This document shows positions 46,208 through 58,191 of a DNA stretch of 64,000 bases, in pieces (the stretch's first letter is position 1; every line of letters begins with the position of its first letter). The position numbers and the translations under genes are program-made. The DNA is from Gautieria morchelliformis (taxonomy: Eukaryota; Basidiomycota; Agaricomycetes; Gomphales; Gomphaceae). The stretch lies in NCBI GenBank assembly GCA_015179125.1, contig WHVA01000211.1:1-64000 (forward strand). Direction: 5' to 3'. Under the pieces are notes generated by a model. It did not search any database. It worked only from the letters and a program-made list of their open reading frames with translations, and was not told the origin of the DNA.

Positions 46208-47823
46208 TGTAGGAGTTGCAAACGCGTGATAACCCTCACGTGATGTCACACGGATTGTTACCCATTTCAGGTAAAGTGCGCGTCTTGCCTCAGAGCAAGA
46301 CATTTTATTGTTTTCTTTATTATGCTGTCTATTGACACAAAAACTATAAGTACTCCATGATTTGAATCATCTTCCTCAGTCGTTTGACCACGCACATGCG
46401 CGCAAACACTGAGGTAAGATGAACTAGTTACTTATGTATTTTCTTCACTCACCTGTACACCGTAGAACATTGTATCAGGTGAATATAAATTAGTCGTTTG
46501 ACCATGCACACGCGCACGAACACTGAGAACGTTGCATCAGTTATTCTTACAGGTTATTGGGCCCCGCAGCTAAATGCTAGATCCACAGCTCCTTTCTTTT
46601 GATCATGTCTACAACTGCTTTTACCACCACCGATCTCCTCCCTTCCTCAGTCCCGAAACTCATGGCCAACATTCTTAACTGGACCGCTTTCTTGATGTGT
46701 TTTCAAGACGCAGTCAAAGTTAAAGGCCTGTGGGGATATTTCAACGGCTCGACCTTTCAACCAGCCATTAGCACACCCCCCTGGCTGATGAACAGGAAGC
46801 CCTTGCAAAATGGGTCAAGGAGGACTGTACGGCAAAAACTCTTCTTACTCACCACATCCCTGACTCCACCCTCATCCACATACACAGCAACCCCTCCCTA
46901 ACAGATCGATGGGCAATTATCATTAAAGAATTCTCATCAAAGGGTGTGTTTTCTCAGGCAGACCTTTGTAGCCACTTCATGGAGTCAAAATGCCCTGACA
47001 AGGCAAACATTCATGAATTCCTCAACGGACTACATGTTAAGAAGGAGGAGTTAGCCACTTTTGGTGTAGACATTGAAGAAAAAGATTACCGCTCTACGAT
47101 CATCAAGTCCCTTCCCCCTCATCTCTCCACCTTTGCATCAAATCTGCTAGCCGGTGCAAAGCTGTACAGCCCCTCAAAGACCATCGATCCTGATGAGCTC
47201 ATCAGGCTAGTCTCCAAGGAGTACGAACACCATGTAGCTTAGTGGTCTTGACACTCTGGTCAACCTAACGGAAAGAGCAGCGATAAAGATGAGGCGCTGA
47301 CCATTTTGGCAAACAGTAAAGGGAAGAGTTTTGATCAGGAACCGAAGGGAACCTGCTGGAACTGTGGCAAAAAAGGACACTACAAAAATAAGTGTCCCAA
47401 ACCTGCGCAAGTAAATGGTGGCGAAAAGCACAACTCATCAAAGGGCAGTGGCTCTGCAAATGCCACCATCGAATCTGATGATAAAGGTGAAGCCACTTTC
47501 TTCGCTGATCTCAATGACAAGGATGAGATCCCTGTACTGCTATCCAACCACAACTCTGACTCGGAAGACAAGGAGCATGCTGGAGACTGGATTTCTGGAA
47601 TGGGTGACAACACTGGAAGTGTCATAGGTGGGGACTCACAGGAAGATGTTGATGAAAGCAAGAGTTATCAGCTTGTCAACATTGGTGATACAGCTGCTAT
47701 CAAGTCAGAAAATGTGCATGCTGTCCAATTTAAGGACAATGCGGAACCAGACAATATTGCTCACATTGAAGTGTATGACTCTGGTTGCACGAGGCACATT
47801 ACTCCATACCATGAGGCAGTGAC
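46208..47823 (+). mobile_element. Ty1/Copia fossil: LTR, gag, zinc knuckle, protease start
   Basis: The LTR is 46208-46551 (TGTAGGAGTTGC...ATTCTTACA), followed by a primer-binding-like ggttattgggcccc. The gag opens at about 46604 (NILNWTAFLMCFQDAVKVKG), with a UBN2-type core, a CCHC knuckle (CWNCGKKGHYKNKC) near 47354 and the protease motif VYDSGCTRHITPY at about 47775. It is then opened by a Gypsy insertion and no pol follows. It is broken at a few places. It interrupts repeat R1. Confidence 0.85.
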
Positions 47824-48832
47824 TGTAAGGGCAACCCTAGCTGGCTGTGGAGGTCACACTACCACACAACTGACAAGGGGAAATCCGAAGTATACATATA
47901 AATGAACAGAATACACAAGAGAGGGGATTCTCACCTGACAAGGGGAAATCTGAAGAGAAAAGTCTAAGGACCCCCAATGTCAGCAAGCCCATATTATACT
48001 ATGCTAGTCCGCAGCCAGAAACAACACTCGGCACTCATCATCAACCCTGCATTGCCCTGATGCCTGACCCTTGAATGACCCTTGATGTCACATACTACAC
48101 GAGTCACTTGACTCCCAACACTGTTCTGAAGGCGGAAGTTGGAGAGTGGAGCGGAATTGGTGAAGAGAATGGAACTGGTGGGAGTTCCCCCAGAAGCGGA
48201 ACCATTGACAAAAGCGGAGTCGGAGATGGAAGCGGAACCAGAAGCAGAGTCAGAAATGGAAGCAGAACTCAGGGTGGTGTCAGAGCTGGAAAACAGGGTG
48301 CCCCCTGACATCACCCCTCCTCTAGCATGCTGTGTCCTCAAAGCATGGGACACTAGGGATTGAAAGGCCAGCAGATGGATTTGATGAGGGGCACCAGGGT
48401 GTGTCCTGTAGAACTCATGGAGTTTGTCCAGAGCAGAGATATCTTGCTCTGGGACCCACGAATTCTCCTCATACCCATATCCTTCCCATTTCACCAGGAA
48501 TTGGAGTCGTCCTTGCACGAACAGGCTATCCAGGATCCATTCTACCACATAATGCTCTTCCCCATTTACAATTTCCAGCGGAGGTGGCAGATGAGCCCTC
48601 CAGCCTGGAATTGGATCCTCTGGTGCCGGGAGCAACTTTACTACATTGAAGATGGGGTGGAGGTGGGACATGGAGTTCAGAAGTCAGAGAGAGTACATGT
48701 TCCGTCTGACACTCCGCATCACTATGAAGGGCCTGAGGTAGTGGTGGGCAAGCTTCTGTGAGGGGCGTGTGGTGCGGATGTCACTTGCGTCTAAATGTAC
48801 CTTGTCTCTAACTTGTACTCTGGGGCAGGAAC

Positions 48833-51800
48833 TGTAAATAACCTGTCTATGTACATTAGTTATTACATAATCCCAGTGGGCCCCTTAGGGACCCACTGGA
48901 TAGTTTATGCGTGGGAACCGGCCAGCGGTTCCCATTGCATCTTACTTCCACCTGTCACTATGTAGCATTCAGAATACCACACTTGGTCAAGTTCTGTTGT
49001 ACACCTTTTTAAACTATCCTGCGGTTGATCACCACGCAACCAACCGATTGTGGATTCAAAGCAATCTTGAAAAAGATCGCTGCGTCGACAACTAAACATC
49101 GTTGATACCTCCAGTAGACCCTCTACTGTCGGCTGCGAGCGTGATGATTCCATGCAGTCGAAGACAGACACGAGCCTCGAGCTCGCCGTCCACACCACAG
49201 GCGCAGCCCAGTGACATGACGGCTGATGCTACCCTGGACCTAGAATCCAGGACGCCAGAAGACAGAGAGATCGTAGATCTCCCCGCCCTCGTCCCCCAAT
49301 AGAGGACAAGGAAAACCCCAACCATGGCTCACCGAGCGTGGTCGAGGATGAGATGCCACCGGGCGACAAGCCAGCACTGCCCCCCCAATCCCCTCTGCCC
49401 AGAGACAAAGGAAAAGGCAGAGAGGTCTCACCATTTTCAGACGGCAGAGCATCAATATCAAGACGGGCCCAAAGCCATGACTCGAACTGCTGCTCACGAA
49501 GTCGAGCAACAACGATCGTCCCTGAAGGAGGACGAAGACAAAAAAGGCGAGCCCCCGACGACGGTCAGGGCTCGGAATACTCGAGCTCAAGTCGCAAGAG
49601 CTCGAGGACTCATGCCATCGACAACAAGACGGCGGAGGCGATGAACAAGCAGGTGCAGGATGCATTGCACCCTCACGGGCCACAAGCACGACCAAACCGC
49701 ATTGCAGCTTGATAACATCGCCGCTGCCCTCATGGAGGTTGGCAAAGAGCTCCACCAAACTGAGGAGATCAGGCTGCGAGACGCTGCCACGCTGGAGGAT
49801 GTCCAGGCAGCCCTTCGCTCACATGGGGGATGCGGTACGCCATGGCAAAGCTCGTGACAGTCCGCAGCCAGTGAACGTGGCCACGATGCAGAAGACCCAC
49901 AGCGAAAGGAGCTGGACAGGCAGCGAATGCCGCCGCCAGCTGTCCTGGTCGAACAGGACATGCGGTTCAGAAATGAACCCCAAGAGGAACCGGCTGCCCC
50001 CACGGACAGCCACAAGACGATTCAACAGATCATCAGAGAGCAGGTCGCCTCAGAGCCTGACTCTGAAGCGACGACGGAGAGCCTAGATCTTCAAGTCACG
50101 CACTGGCAGTGAAAAGAGGCCACAGCTGCACGCCGCCATACGCGGGCCCTCGAGCTGCTAGCAAAGAACACTGAGGAAGCGGTCGCCCAAAGCCACGCCG
50201 CTCAGCAGCCCAACGAACAGCTCACGTGAGCCGTGCAGGATGCACGACAAGCACGTGCAGCCTACAACAGCAGGCTGCGGATCCACAACGTGGGGCTGAT
50301 GGGGGACACCAGGCACAAAATGCCCCTGGACCTGAGAGCACAAAATGCTCCTGATCCCAAGCCCGACCCGGGCCCGGGGCCCGTCAGGGAATACAACAGC
50401 CTGCCCCGCACGGCATCATAGCCACGCGAACGATCCATGGCCCCAACCGAGGGCCGGGGAATACCAGATCAGGCTGATGTTGTACCGCTGGAGCCGTACG
50501 ACAGGATCACACGGATGATCTGCGTGGTGTTAGCAGACGCCGACACAGACCTGGAGAAGTCTGTGCTTGCAAAAGCCGGTGTAAAGCTGGCTCACCCTGA
50601 GCCATACGCTGGGGGATCTGACCTCGAAGAGTTTGAAATATTCATCGCAGCCATCTTACGCTGGCTGAAAATGAACTGCCTCTTAGGGCCAACCAGCATA
50701 GACATGCAGGTCGGCTACATGGGCACTCGCCTGACTGGTGAAGCCCAGGAGTGGTTCCTTCAAAACATAGAAGGCCTTGATCGCCAGGTCCACAGTTGGA
50801 CCCTGGAAACAGTGATGCAGGGCCTTCAAAAAAGGTTCCTGCACACACTGACGTACCACCACGCACCGAATAAATTCGACGCGGTCATGCAGGGCATGAA
50901 AACCGTTCAGGAGATGCTGAACGAGCTCACGAAATACGCGGCGTGTATGATACAGCCACCAGATGACTACACGTTCCAGAGATGGTTCATATTGGTGCTG
51001 CATGAGACGCTGCGCAACGAGGTCCTCAAAAAGGGCTATAATGCCGAGAGCAGCTCTTCGAGATGGCCCGAATTATCGAGGATGCATCCCGATACAATAT
51101 GGGGATGCGCCACACAGAAAGCGCAGCGGCAACAGCAAGCGCTGCCTGGCTTACAGGGAGTAAGCCGGTGACACAGACAGGCCAGACCAGGCCTAGCCTG
51201 TTCTCGAGGAGTGGAGCATCACTGCGACTGCCGCCTCCATGCCCAGCCCAAGCTGGACGCCTGCCTGAAGCTAAACAGCCTCAAGCGTCAGGGTCGTCAC
51301 CACGACCAGCCCCACCAATGAAAGCGTCAGGCTGGCCTAACGATCTGCCCAGCGGCAGCCAAAGCAGCACTACATGCTTTGAATGCGGCCAACCTGGCCA
51401 CAAGAAGGCGGAGTGCCCCCGGCTTAGGTCCGGTATAAGGACAGCGGCCACGAAGCACGACGATGAGACCGAGGATCCGGAGGCGGATCCCAGGCAAAAT
51501 TCTCTTCAACAGATTGATGAAGAGGGGGAGGGTGATCCCCAACCCAATGAATCTCCGGATAACGGAGATGCACCCACTGAAGAGTGGGATCCCAAACCAT
51601 CCCAATACTATGAATGGGACGAAGAGGCGGAAGATACCACCTACAGGTCCAGCACGATCCTGATCGCTGGAAGACGACGCTGCCACGAAGGTCATGGTGG
51701 CACACACATCAGTTACGCCAGACAAGGCAGCCTAGTCGGTGTATCACCACCGAAGCAAGCACAGGACACGGCCGACGTGCCCACGCAGTGAGAACCGTAC

Positions 51801-54800
51801 CCTCTCGGGGTACTGGGAAATAAATGGCGTAAATCCCACTGCCTGCTAGATAGTGGGAGCGAAGGGGTGCTATTATCCCCTGAATTCACGTGAGCCACAG
51901 GGATGAAGACATTCGCCCTGGAGCAGCCAATCGCACTGCAGCTGGCCTGCATAGGCAGCCATTCCACTATCAATTATGGGACGAACACGACCATTAAATT
52001 TGGTCATGAAGTATATGACGAATATTTCAACGTAGCGAACGTCAAATATTTTGACGTAGCAAATGTCGAATATTACGACGCGATCTTAGGGACACCATTC
52101 CTAAGAAGATTTGGAATCACCCTGGGCTTCTCAAGCCCAGGAACAATCTGTAAGGGGAACGAAATAATCCCCACAGGCAAGGTCTCGTTCGACGCTAATG
52201 AGTCGACAAACGAGGGCAAGGGGCCAAGGGTGAGCAGGGTCACCCCGGCGCCAAAGCCAAACCTGGCTCATTGAAGCCAGGAGGACGAGTCGCATAACGA
52301 CTCGTCCTCGAGCTCCCCTACAACCGTAGGGAGAGGCGCTCTCACCTGACGGTGAAAGTGTTGGGGAAAAAAAAGGCGGTCCCACACGCCGTGGGACCTA
52401 ATAGATGCACACAGCGCCTAATGGCTTCTAAGCCAACCACCACCGTCATCCTCACAGATGACAATATCCCTCGCCTCCATGAGGAATGGATGGAGAGAAT
52501 CACTGACCTAGTCAGTGGAATCCCATTAGAACTCCCACCGCTGGGGGAGATAAACCATGAGATCAATCTCATCGATCCCAACAAACCCATGCGGTATCGA
52601 CTACCGAAGTGCCCTGAACATTTCCAAGAGGAACTGTCGGCGAAGATAGAATGCTACACCACTGCAAAGTGGTGGATCCCGGCAGTTGCACAGCAGGCCG
52701 TACCCATGCTGTGCATGCCGAAGAAGAATGGTACACTACGAACCATTTTCGATCTGCGCCAGCAGAACGAGAACACTGTGAAGGACATTACGCCCTTCCC
52801 AGATCAGGACATCATCCGCAGTGACATGGCTCACTGTCGGTATTGCACGAAACTCGATATGTCCAAAGCATACGAGCAGATCCGGATTCATCCGGATCAC
52901 GTAGCAAGGACTGCCTTTGCCACGATCCTTGGCACCTTTAGGAGCCAAGTGATACAGATGGGAGACTGTAACACTCCATCGATGTTCCAACGGCTGATGA
53001 CAGCCATCTTCTGCAACTGGATAGGTCGCTTTGTCCATGTCTACATGGACGACATATGCATTTTCTCGCTCTCGATACAGGAGCACGAGGAGCACCTCTA
53101 CATTGTCTTTGACAGACTGAGGAAGAACCACCTGTTTCTGAGCAAGAACAAGGTTGATCTCTATTCCATCCGAATGGAGTGCCTCGGCCACATCATCGAT
53201 GGCCAAGATGTACACGCCAATGAGGATAAGATGCAATGCATTCGCAAGTGGCAAAGGTGGCGGACGTTCAACAATGTCCAGCGTTTCCTCAGGCTAGTAC
53301 AATACCTGGCACACTACATGCCAGATGTTAGCACATACACGACCCCATTATCGGGTTGTGCGTGTAACAACCGTCCATTAGAATGGACTCCACTACTAGA
53401 CAAATGCTGGCAAAGCATTAAGGCGTTGGCCTGTAAGGCCCCGATCCTGCGTCCAATCGACGCACGGTGCACAGAGCCAATCTGGGTCATCACCGACAGG
53501 TCAAAAGCTGGTGTCGGTGTGGTCTACGGCCAAGGCCCCGACTGGAAAACCTGTCGGCCAGCCATCTTCTTGTCAAAGAAGTTCAGTGTTGCTCAGCAAC
53601 ACTACCGGACTCATGAGCACAAGACAATCACGGTGCTCGAGGCTCTCATGAATGGGAGGATAAACTGCTGGGACGAAGGTTCACCCTCGTCACAGACCAC
53701 AAAGGGCTCAAATACTTTGAGACCCAGAAGAGCCTATCTGACCACCAGGTCAGATGGTGGGAGTTTTTATCCCGTTTCAATTTCGACAGTCACCCGGACC
53801 ACGTCTTCGTAAACACAGACGCGCGTTTAGACCTGGAAGGTGAGCTACTGCCCACCGACCAGTATATCGAGCTGCGAACAGCAGCGACGAGACGGTCTAA
53901 CCGCCCCGCAGAGAAGACCGAGGCGTGGATATTGGAATCCACCGCATTAAACGAGGGCTCACAAAAGCCCACAAACGGCGCCACATCATGCGACGATGAC
54001 GATGATGATGTCCAAGTCATCGCCACAGGGGATGATGGCGCACCCCTGCGCCGGAGCATTGAGCAAGGCGTAGACCTGTCCAAGGTCTTACGAGACACGT
54101 ACCATAGGGACACCATGTTCTCAAAAATCATGGAGCACCCGGACACGCACCCGAGATTCGGAATCTGGGACACACTGATCTGGACAAAGAATCAGCTCAA
54201 GAGAGACGTCATCGCCATCCCCCGAACTGTTCTTCAGAGGGGAAGGCGGCTGATCAAAATCATCATCGATCAAGCACACCAGATAGTTGGTCACTATGGC
54301 CATCTGAAGACATCGAACTACATTCGAAGGTCATACTGGTGGCCAGGCATGAGCCTGGACATCGAGTCATTCTGCACATCGTGTGCGAAGTGCCAGATGA
54401 CGAAAACCAGGCCACAACGGCCCAAAGGCTTACTACACAGCCTACCCATTCCAGATAGGCCGTGGCAGTCGATTGGCATCGACTTCATGGGGCCTCTGCC
54501 CAAATCTAATGACTGTAACTACCTGATGGTAGTCATCGACCGACTAACGTTGCACATCCACCTCGTCCCAACCACGACGAGTGTGTCAGCCAAGGGAGTA
54601 GCCTGGCTGTTTCTAAAAGAAATTGTTTGGCTCCATGGAGTCCCAGACTCCATCATCTCAGATAGAGACTTGAAGTTCACATCGATCTTCTGGCGTGAAC
54701 TACAGCGACTCATGGGGGCCAAGCTCCTCATGTCGACTGCCTTCCATCCCCAAACGGATGGAGTGACCGAGCGAGCAAACCACTCGATCGGACAGATACT

Positions 54801-57725
54801 GAGCGCGGTAGTCAGGGACGATCAGAAGGATTGGGCATTGAAATGCCCAATGGCTGAGGTCACCCTCAACAGCAACGTCAGCACAACCACAGGGTTCGCA
54901 CCCTTTGAGCTGAACCACGGCTATATGCTGCAGATAGACCTCCCCATAGCCGTGGACACCCCGTTTAAAGGGGTAGCCCGGTTCGCACATCAGGCCAGAT
55001 GGAACCTGATGGTGGCACACGATGCAATCATCGAGCATCGTGTGATGCAAACGTTTCATGCGAACAAGAAATGTACGGCGAGCGACAGGTATGCGGCCAA
55101 CGACCGTGTCTACCTCTCAACCCAAAACCTGACCCTGCTGAAAGGAAGCGCCAGAAAACCCGTTCCGCAGTACATCAGACCATACCGCATCGTCGAGGTG
55201 CATAATGACGCCTCGACGGTGACCCTTGCACTCCCCGACAAGCTGAAAAGCCGTCGTATATCACCGGTCTTCCATTCAAGCCTCGTACGACGATACGAGG
55301 CTAACAATGACGATGAGGAGTGGCTCATCAACAAGATTATCGCACATCGATGGATAAACTTGACGGACCTGGAGTTCCAGGTCCGCTGGACCCTAGGCGA
55401 CATGACATGGGAGCCCATGTCATCGTGCAAGTATCTTGAAGCTCTAGATAGCTATCTAGAGCTCCGGGGGGTGGGCAAGCCACGCGACCTCCCCAAGCGC
55501 CGCTAGACGTGTCTGTCACATGCACACCATGTCACGTGCCGGCCTCAGCGTGGTTAAATTTTCACCTTGGATCTTTCCAAGGTACATCACTTCTTGGAAG
55601 CAAACCACCATCATCTCCCCACGAAGATGATGCCACCCAAAGATGGGATGGACGTTGATCCCTCAACGTCCGTGACACACTCAACGGCCCCGAGACAACG
55701 GGCCGCCGACATCCTACGAGCTCCAGTAGATCAGGAAAACTGGATGATCGTAGGATGGGAAGATGCTCTGGCAATTGTCCACCTAGACGACTGCGACACC
55801 TGCACGGCTTACGCTGTGCACTTACGGGCCACAACAGGCACCCACAAGGTGAAGCTGAGGGATGAGGACATCGGCAACGCCATCGACACGGCCTGGGGAT
55901 GGCTCCCAAGGGGCATTGCGCATGATGCGTGAGTGGAGCCCCTGCGGGACGCTCATGACCAAGGAGGTCAAGGACTTGGAACACGCGGTCAAAGTCGAGT
56001 ACACCAAAGTAAAAGAGCTCGAGGAGCAGCTGAAGGCGCTCCAGCTCACACACGCAGCCTCAAAAAGGCCGCACCATGACCCGGCCACAGACCCAGTGGC
56101 CGGCCCCTCATCACCTCGTGCGACGGCACCCTTGCCAGTGCGCGCAGCCTCAGGACTGGCTTCCCGAATATTGGCGCCCACCCCAACGTCACCAGAGGGG
56201 CGGAGCGCACCGTCCGACGCAGCGTATGACATCCTGGATGGATGGGAGTCTGACTCCTCCGTCTGGAAGACATACGATCTGGACAGGGCTCAGTGTATAG
56301 CTGGGCAGCCAAAAAAGACACGCAAGAAATTGCGCGGCACCCCAAACACCATCAATGGTCTAGCCATTGTGAAGGAAAGCGCGATCAGCGCATACCTGGT
56401 GGCGTCACCATCGCACACAATCAATGACCCTGCCCTACAACAGCAGGTAGCGTTGGTCGAGGCCCAGTACATTGGGCCTCACGTGGACCTGCCGCCTCCG
56501 GTGGGGACAGTTCACCCTCCCTACCCAGGGGAGGGAGTGATCATACCACTCGGAGACCCACCGATCTCCGAGATGGGCCTCCTACCACGACCAGTATGAA
56601 AGGCACAACAACGGCATACTCAATGGTACGATGTCTGCCCGCTCAACAACGCACGCTTCGTTGAGCTCCTAGCGCCCGCAAAGGACACACCGCAGTTCCT
56701 GCGCACACGCGAGATGATCGGCATGTTCAAGCGCATCGAGCGCGAGCAGCGCGAGCAGCGCGAGCAGCGCGAGCAGCGCACTTGCAATCCCAAACAGGAT
56801 TGTCTCGTGATAGCGAGCGGTACCCCACAGGACATCGCCGCCATCCTAAAGGGTTGGATACACAACCCCGAAGGAATCCCTTCTGCCATCCACAACAACC
56901 CAAATGGAACCCTCAACCTAGACGACATGGATGTCTGGATGTGGTTGAAGGCCCTCACGCCTCGAGTTAAAGGGGTCGCATCACCTCTCAAGTCGAGACT
57001 CCTCAATTTGTTCGGCTCGACTGACCAATGGTCGAGCTTTGTCGATGCCCGGGAATGCCTGGCACCGCAGAGCACCAGCCTGCAGTTGTCCATCACGGGA
57101 TCATATCCTGTGAGAGGCCAAGCTGGCTCCGACATCCCCCTCGCCAAGATCGCGCGACGGCTGGCCCGCTACACCGGCATCACTCGCGAACGAGTGGCTC
57201 ACATTGAACATTATGTTCAACGCAGACTCACCGGCACGGCATTCAGTGCCGCCGCCCAGGAGGGCCAACAAAAGGTCCTCGAGACCAGCCACCTGAGGGC
57301 CGTGGTGCCACTGCCGCTCACTCATGCTCAGCTCGATCAAGAGCTTGCGAGCATCCGGCCTCCTCCCCAGGCCAATGACCTGGCCATCAAGGCCATGCTC
57401 CGCGAGGACACCAGCCTCGCCGACCAAGCAGAAGCACCTGCCAGTGGTGAGGTAGAGCCACCAAACCCCACCACCCCCCGGACACGGAGGTGCCCCCGGC
57501 GGAGTCGCGTGCTCCACCAGCCCCGTACGATGACATTGTCATCGTATCGGAATCTCTAGAGGATGCCATCATGGATGACCTCTATATAGTTTATGTGTGG
57601 GAACCGGCCAGCGGTTCCCAACGCATCTTACTTCCACCTGTCACTACGTAGCATTCAGAATACCACACTTGGTCAAGTTGTGTTGTGCCCTTGTGATACA
57701 AGGTACTAAGATCTACATCTTTACA
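48833..57725 (+). mobile_element. large Ty3/Gypsy element with chromodomain and extra coding region
   Basis: Bounded by TGTAAATAACC and ATCTTTACA with GGAAC duplicated at 48828-48832 and 57726-57730. Parts: LTR-like ends sharing a ~110-bp block (48905-49003 and 57590-57690); a Pro/Ser-rich 5' coding zone (49207-50110); gag (from 50437, GEAQEWFLQNIEGL) with knuckle CFECGQPGHKKAECP (about 51375); protease (LDSGSEGVLLSPEF, about 51855); RT (TKLDMSKAYEQIRIHPD; VYMDDICIF); RNase H; integrase (QTDGVTERANHSI) ending in a chromodomain-like block (about 55330-55480); then a 2-kb accessory region. Most parts keep long open frames; there are only a few breaks, so it is one of the younger elements. The LTR ends are not full matches, so no LTR-based age can be given. 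Confidence 0.85.
55507..57560 (+). mobile_element. accessory coding region of the large Gypsy element, after pol
   Basis: About 2 kb between the end of integrase and the 3' LTR with three overlapping or adjacent open stretches (55630-55932, 55862-56599, 56714-57559). Visible traits: a GWEDALAIVHLDDCDTC segment; a coiled-coil-like helix (EVKDLEHAVKVEYTKVKELE); a Pro/Ser-rich linker; a REQ tripeptide repeat from a 9-bp DNA repeat at about 56740-56778; and a helical C-terminal part (ARRLARYTGITRERVAHIEH). No signal peptide or membrane segment is seen, so an envelope role is not supported. Function unknown. Confidence 0.55.
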
Positions 57726-58191
57726 GGAACCCAGTGGTGGTTGTAGTACTTGCCATGTTGTCTTTGGCCTTTGCAAAGGTCAGACTTGGCTTCTGAAAAG
57801 GTTGAGTCCATGTGGTCTTGGAACTCGTTGACTGTCTTGAGTTGGGACTCTGCCTGGCGTGGCTTGAAGCCCATCTGTGTGTGTCATCCGGAGTTGAGCA
57901 TGAAGGGAGTCTTCTGCATGGTGGAATGCACATGGTTGTTGTATTGGAATTCCAACAGTGGAAGTATCTCATCCCAGTCATCCTGCCTCTCATTGACAAA
58001 GAGGCGGAGATATTGCTCTAGCTCCTGATTGACCCCTTCCGTCTGTCCGCCACCCTGCAGGTGGTATGCTGTGGTGGCAGCCAGATTGATTCTGAGCAGG
58101 GGGTAGTGCTCTCATGTCAGTTCCGCAATGAACTGCAGACCTCAGTTGTAAATGACTTGCTTTGGGAGCCCATGCAACTTCCAGACATGTG

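Larger units (their letters stand above)
47824..58191 (-). mobile_element. D-family Ty3/Gypsy (chromovirus-type) fossil, opened by a larger Gypsy
   Basis: Minus strand: integrase C-terminal half at 58191-57731 (ELEQYLRLFVNERQDDWDEI, then a FQYNNHVHST segment). After the 8.9-kb guest it continues at 48827-48311 with VRDKVHLDASDIRTTRPSQK, LHPIFNVVKLLPAPEDPI and a chromodomain (YVVEWILDSLFVQGRLQFLV). A purine tract leads to the 3' LTR, 48310-47824 (TGTCAGGGGGC...CCCTTACA). The guest's GGAAC duplication joins the two parts cleanly. It is broken, with several interruptions, and the 5' part is missing because another D-family Gypsy starts at 58192. Confidence 0.85.
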
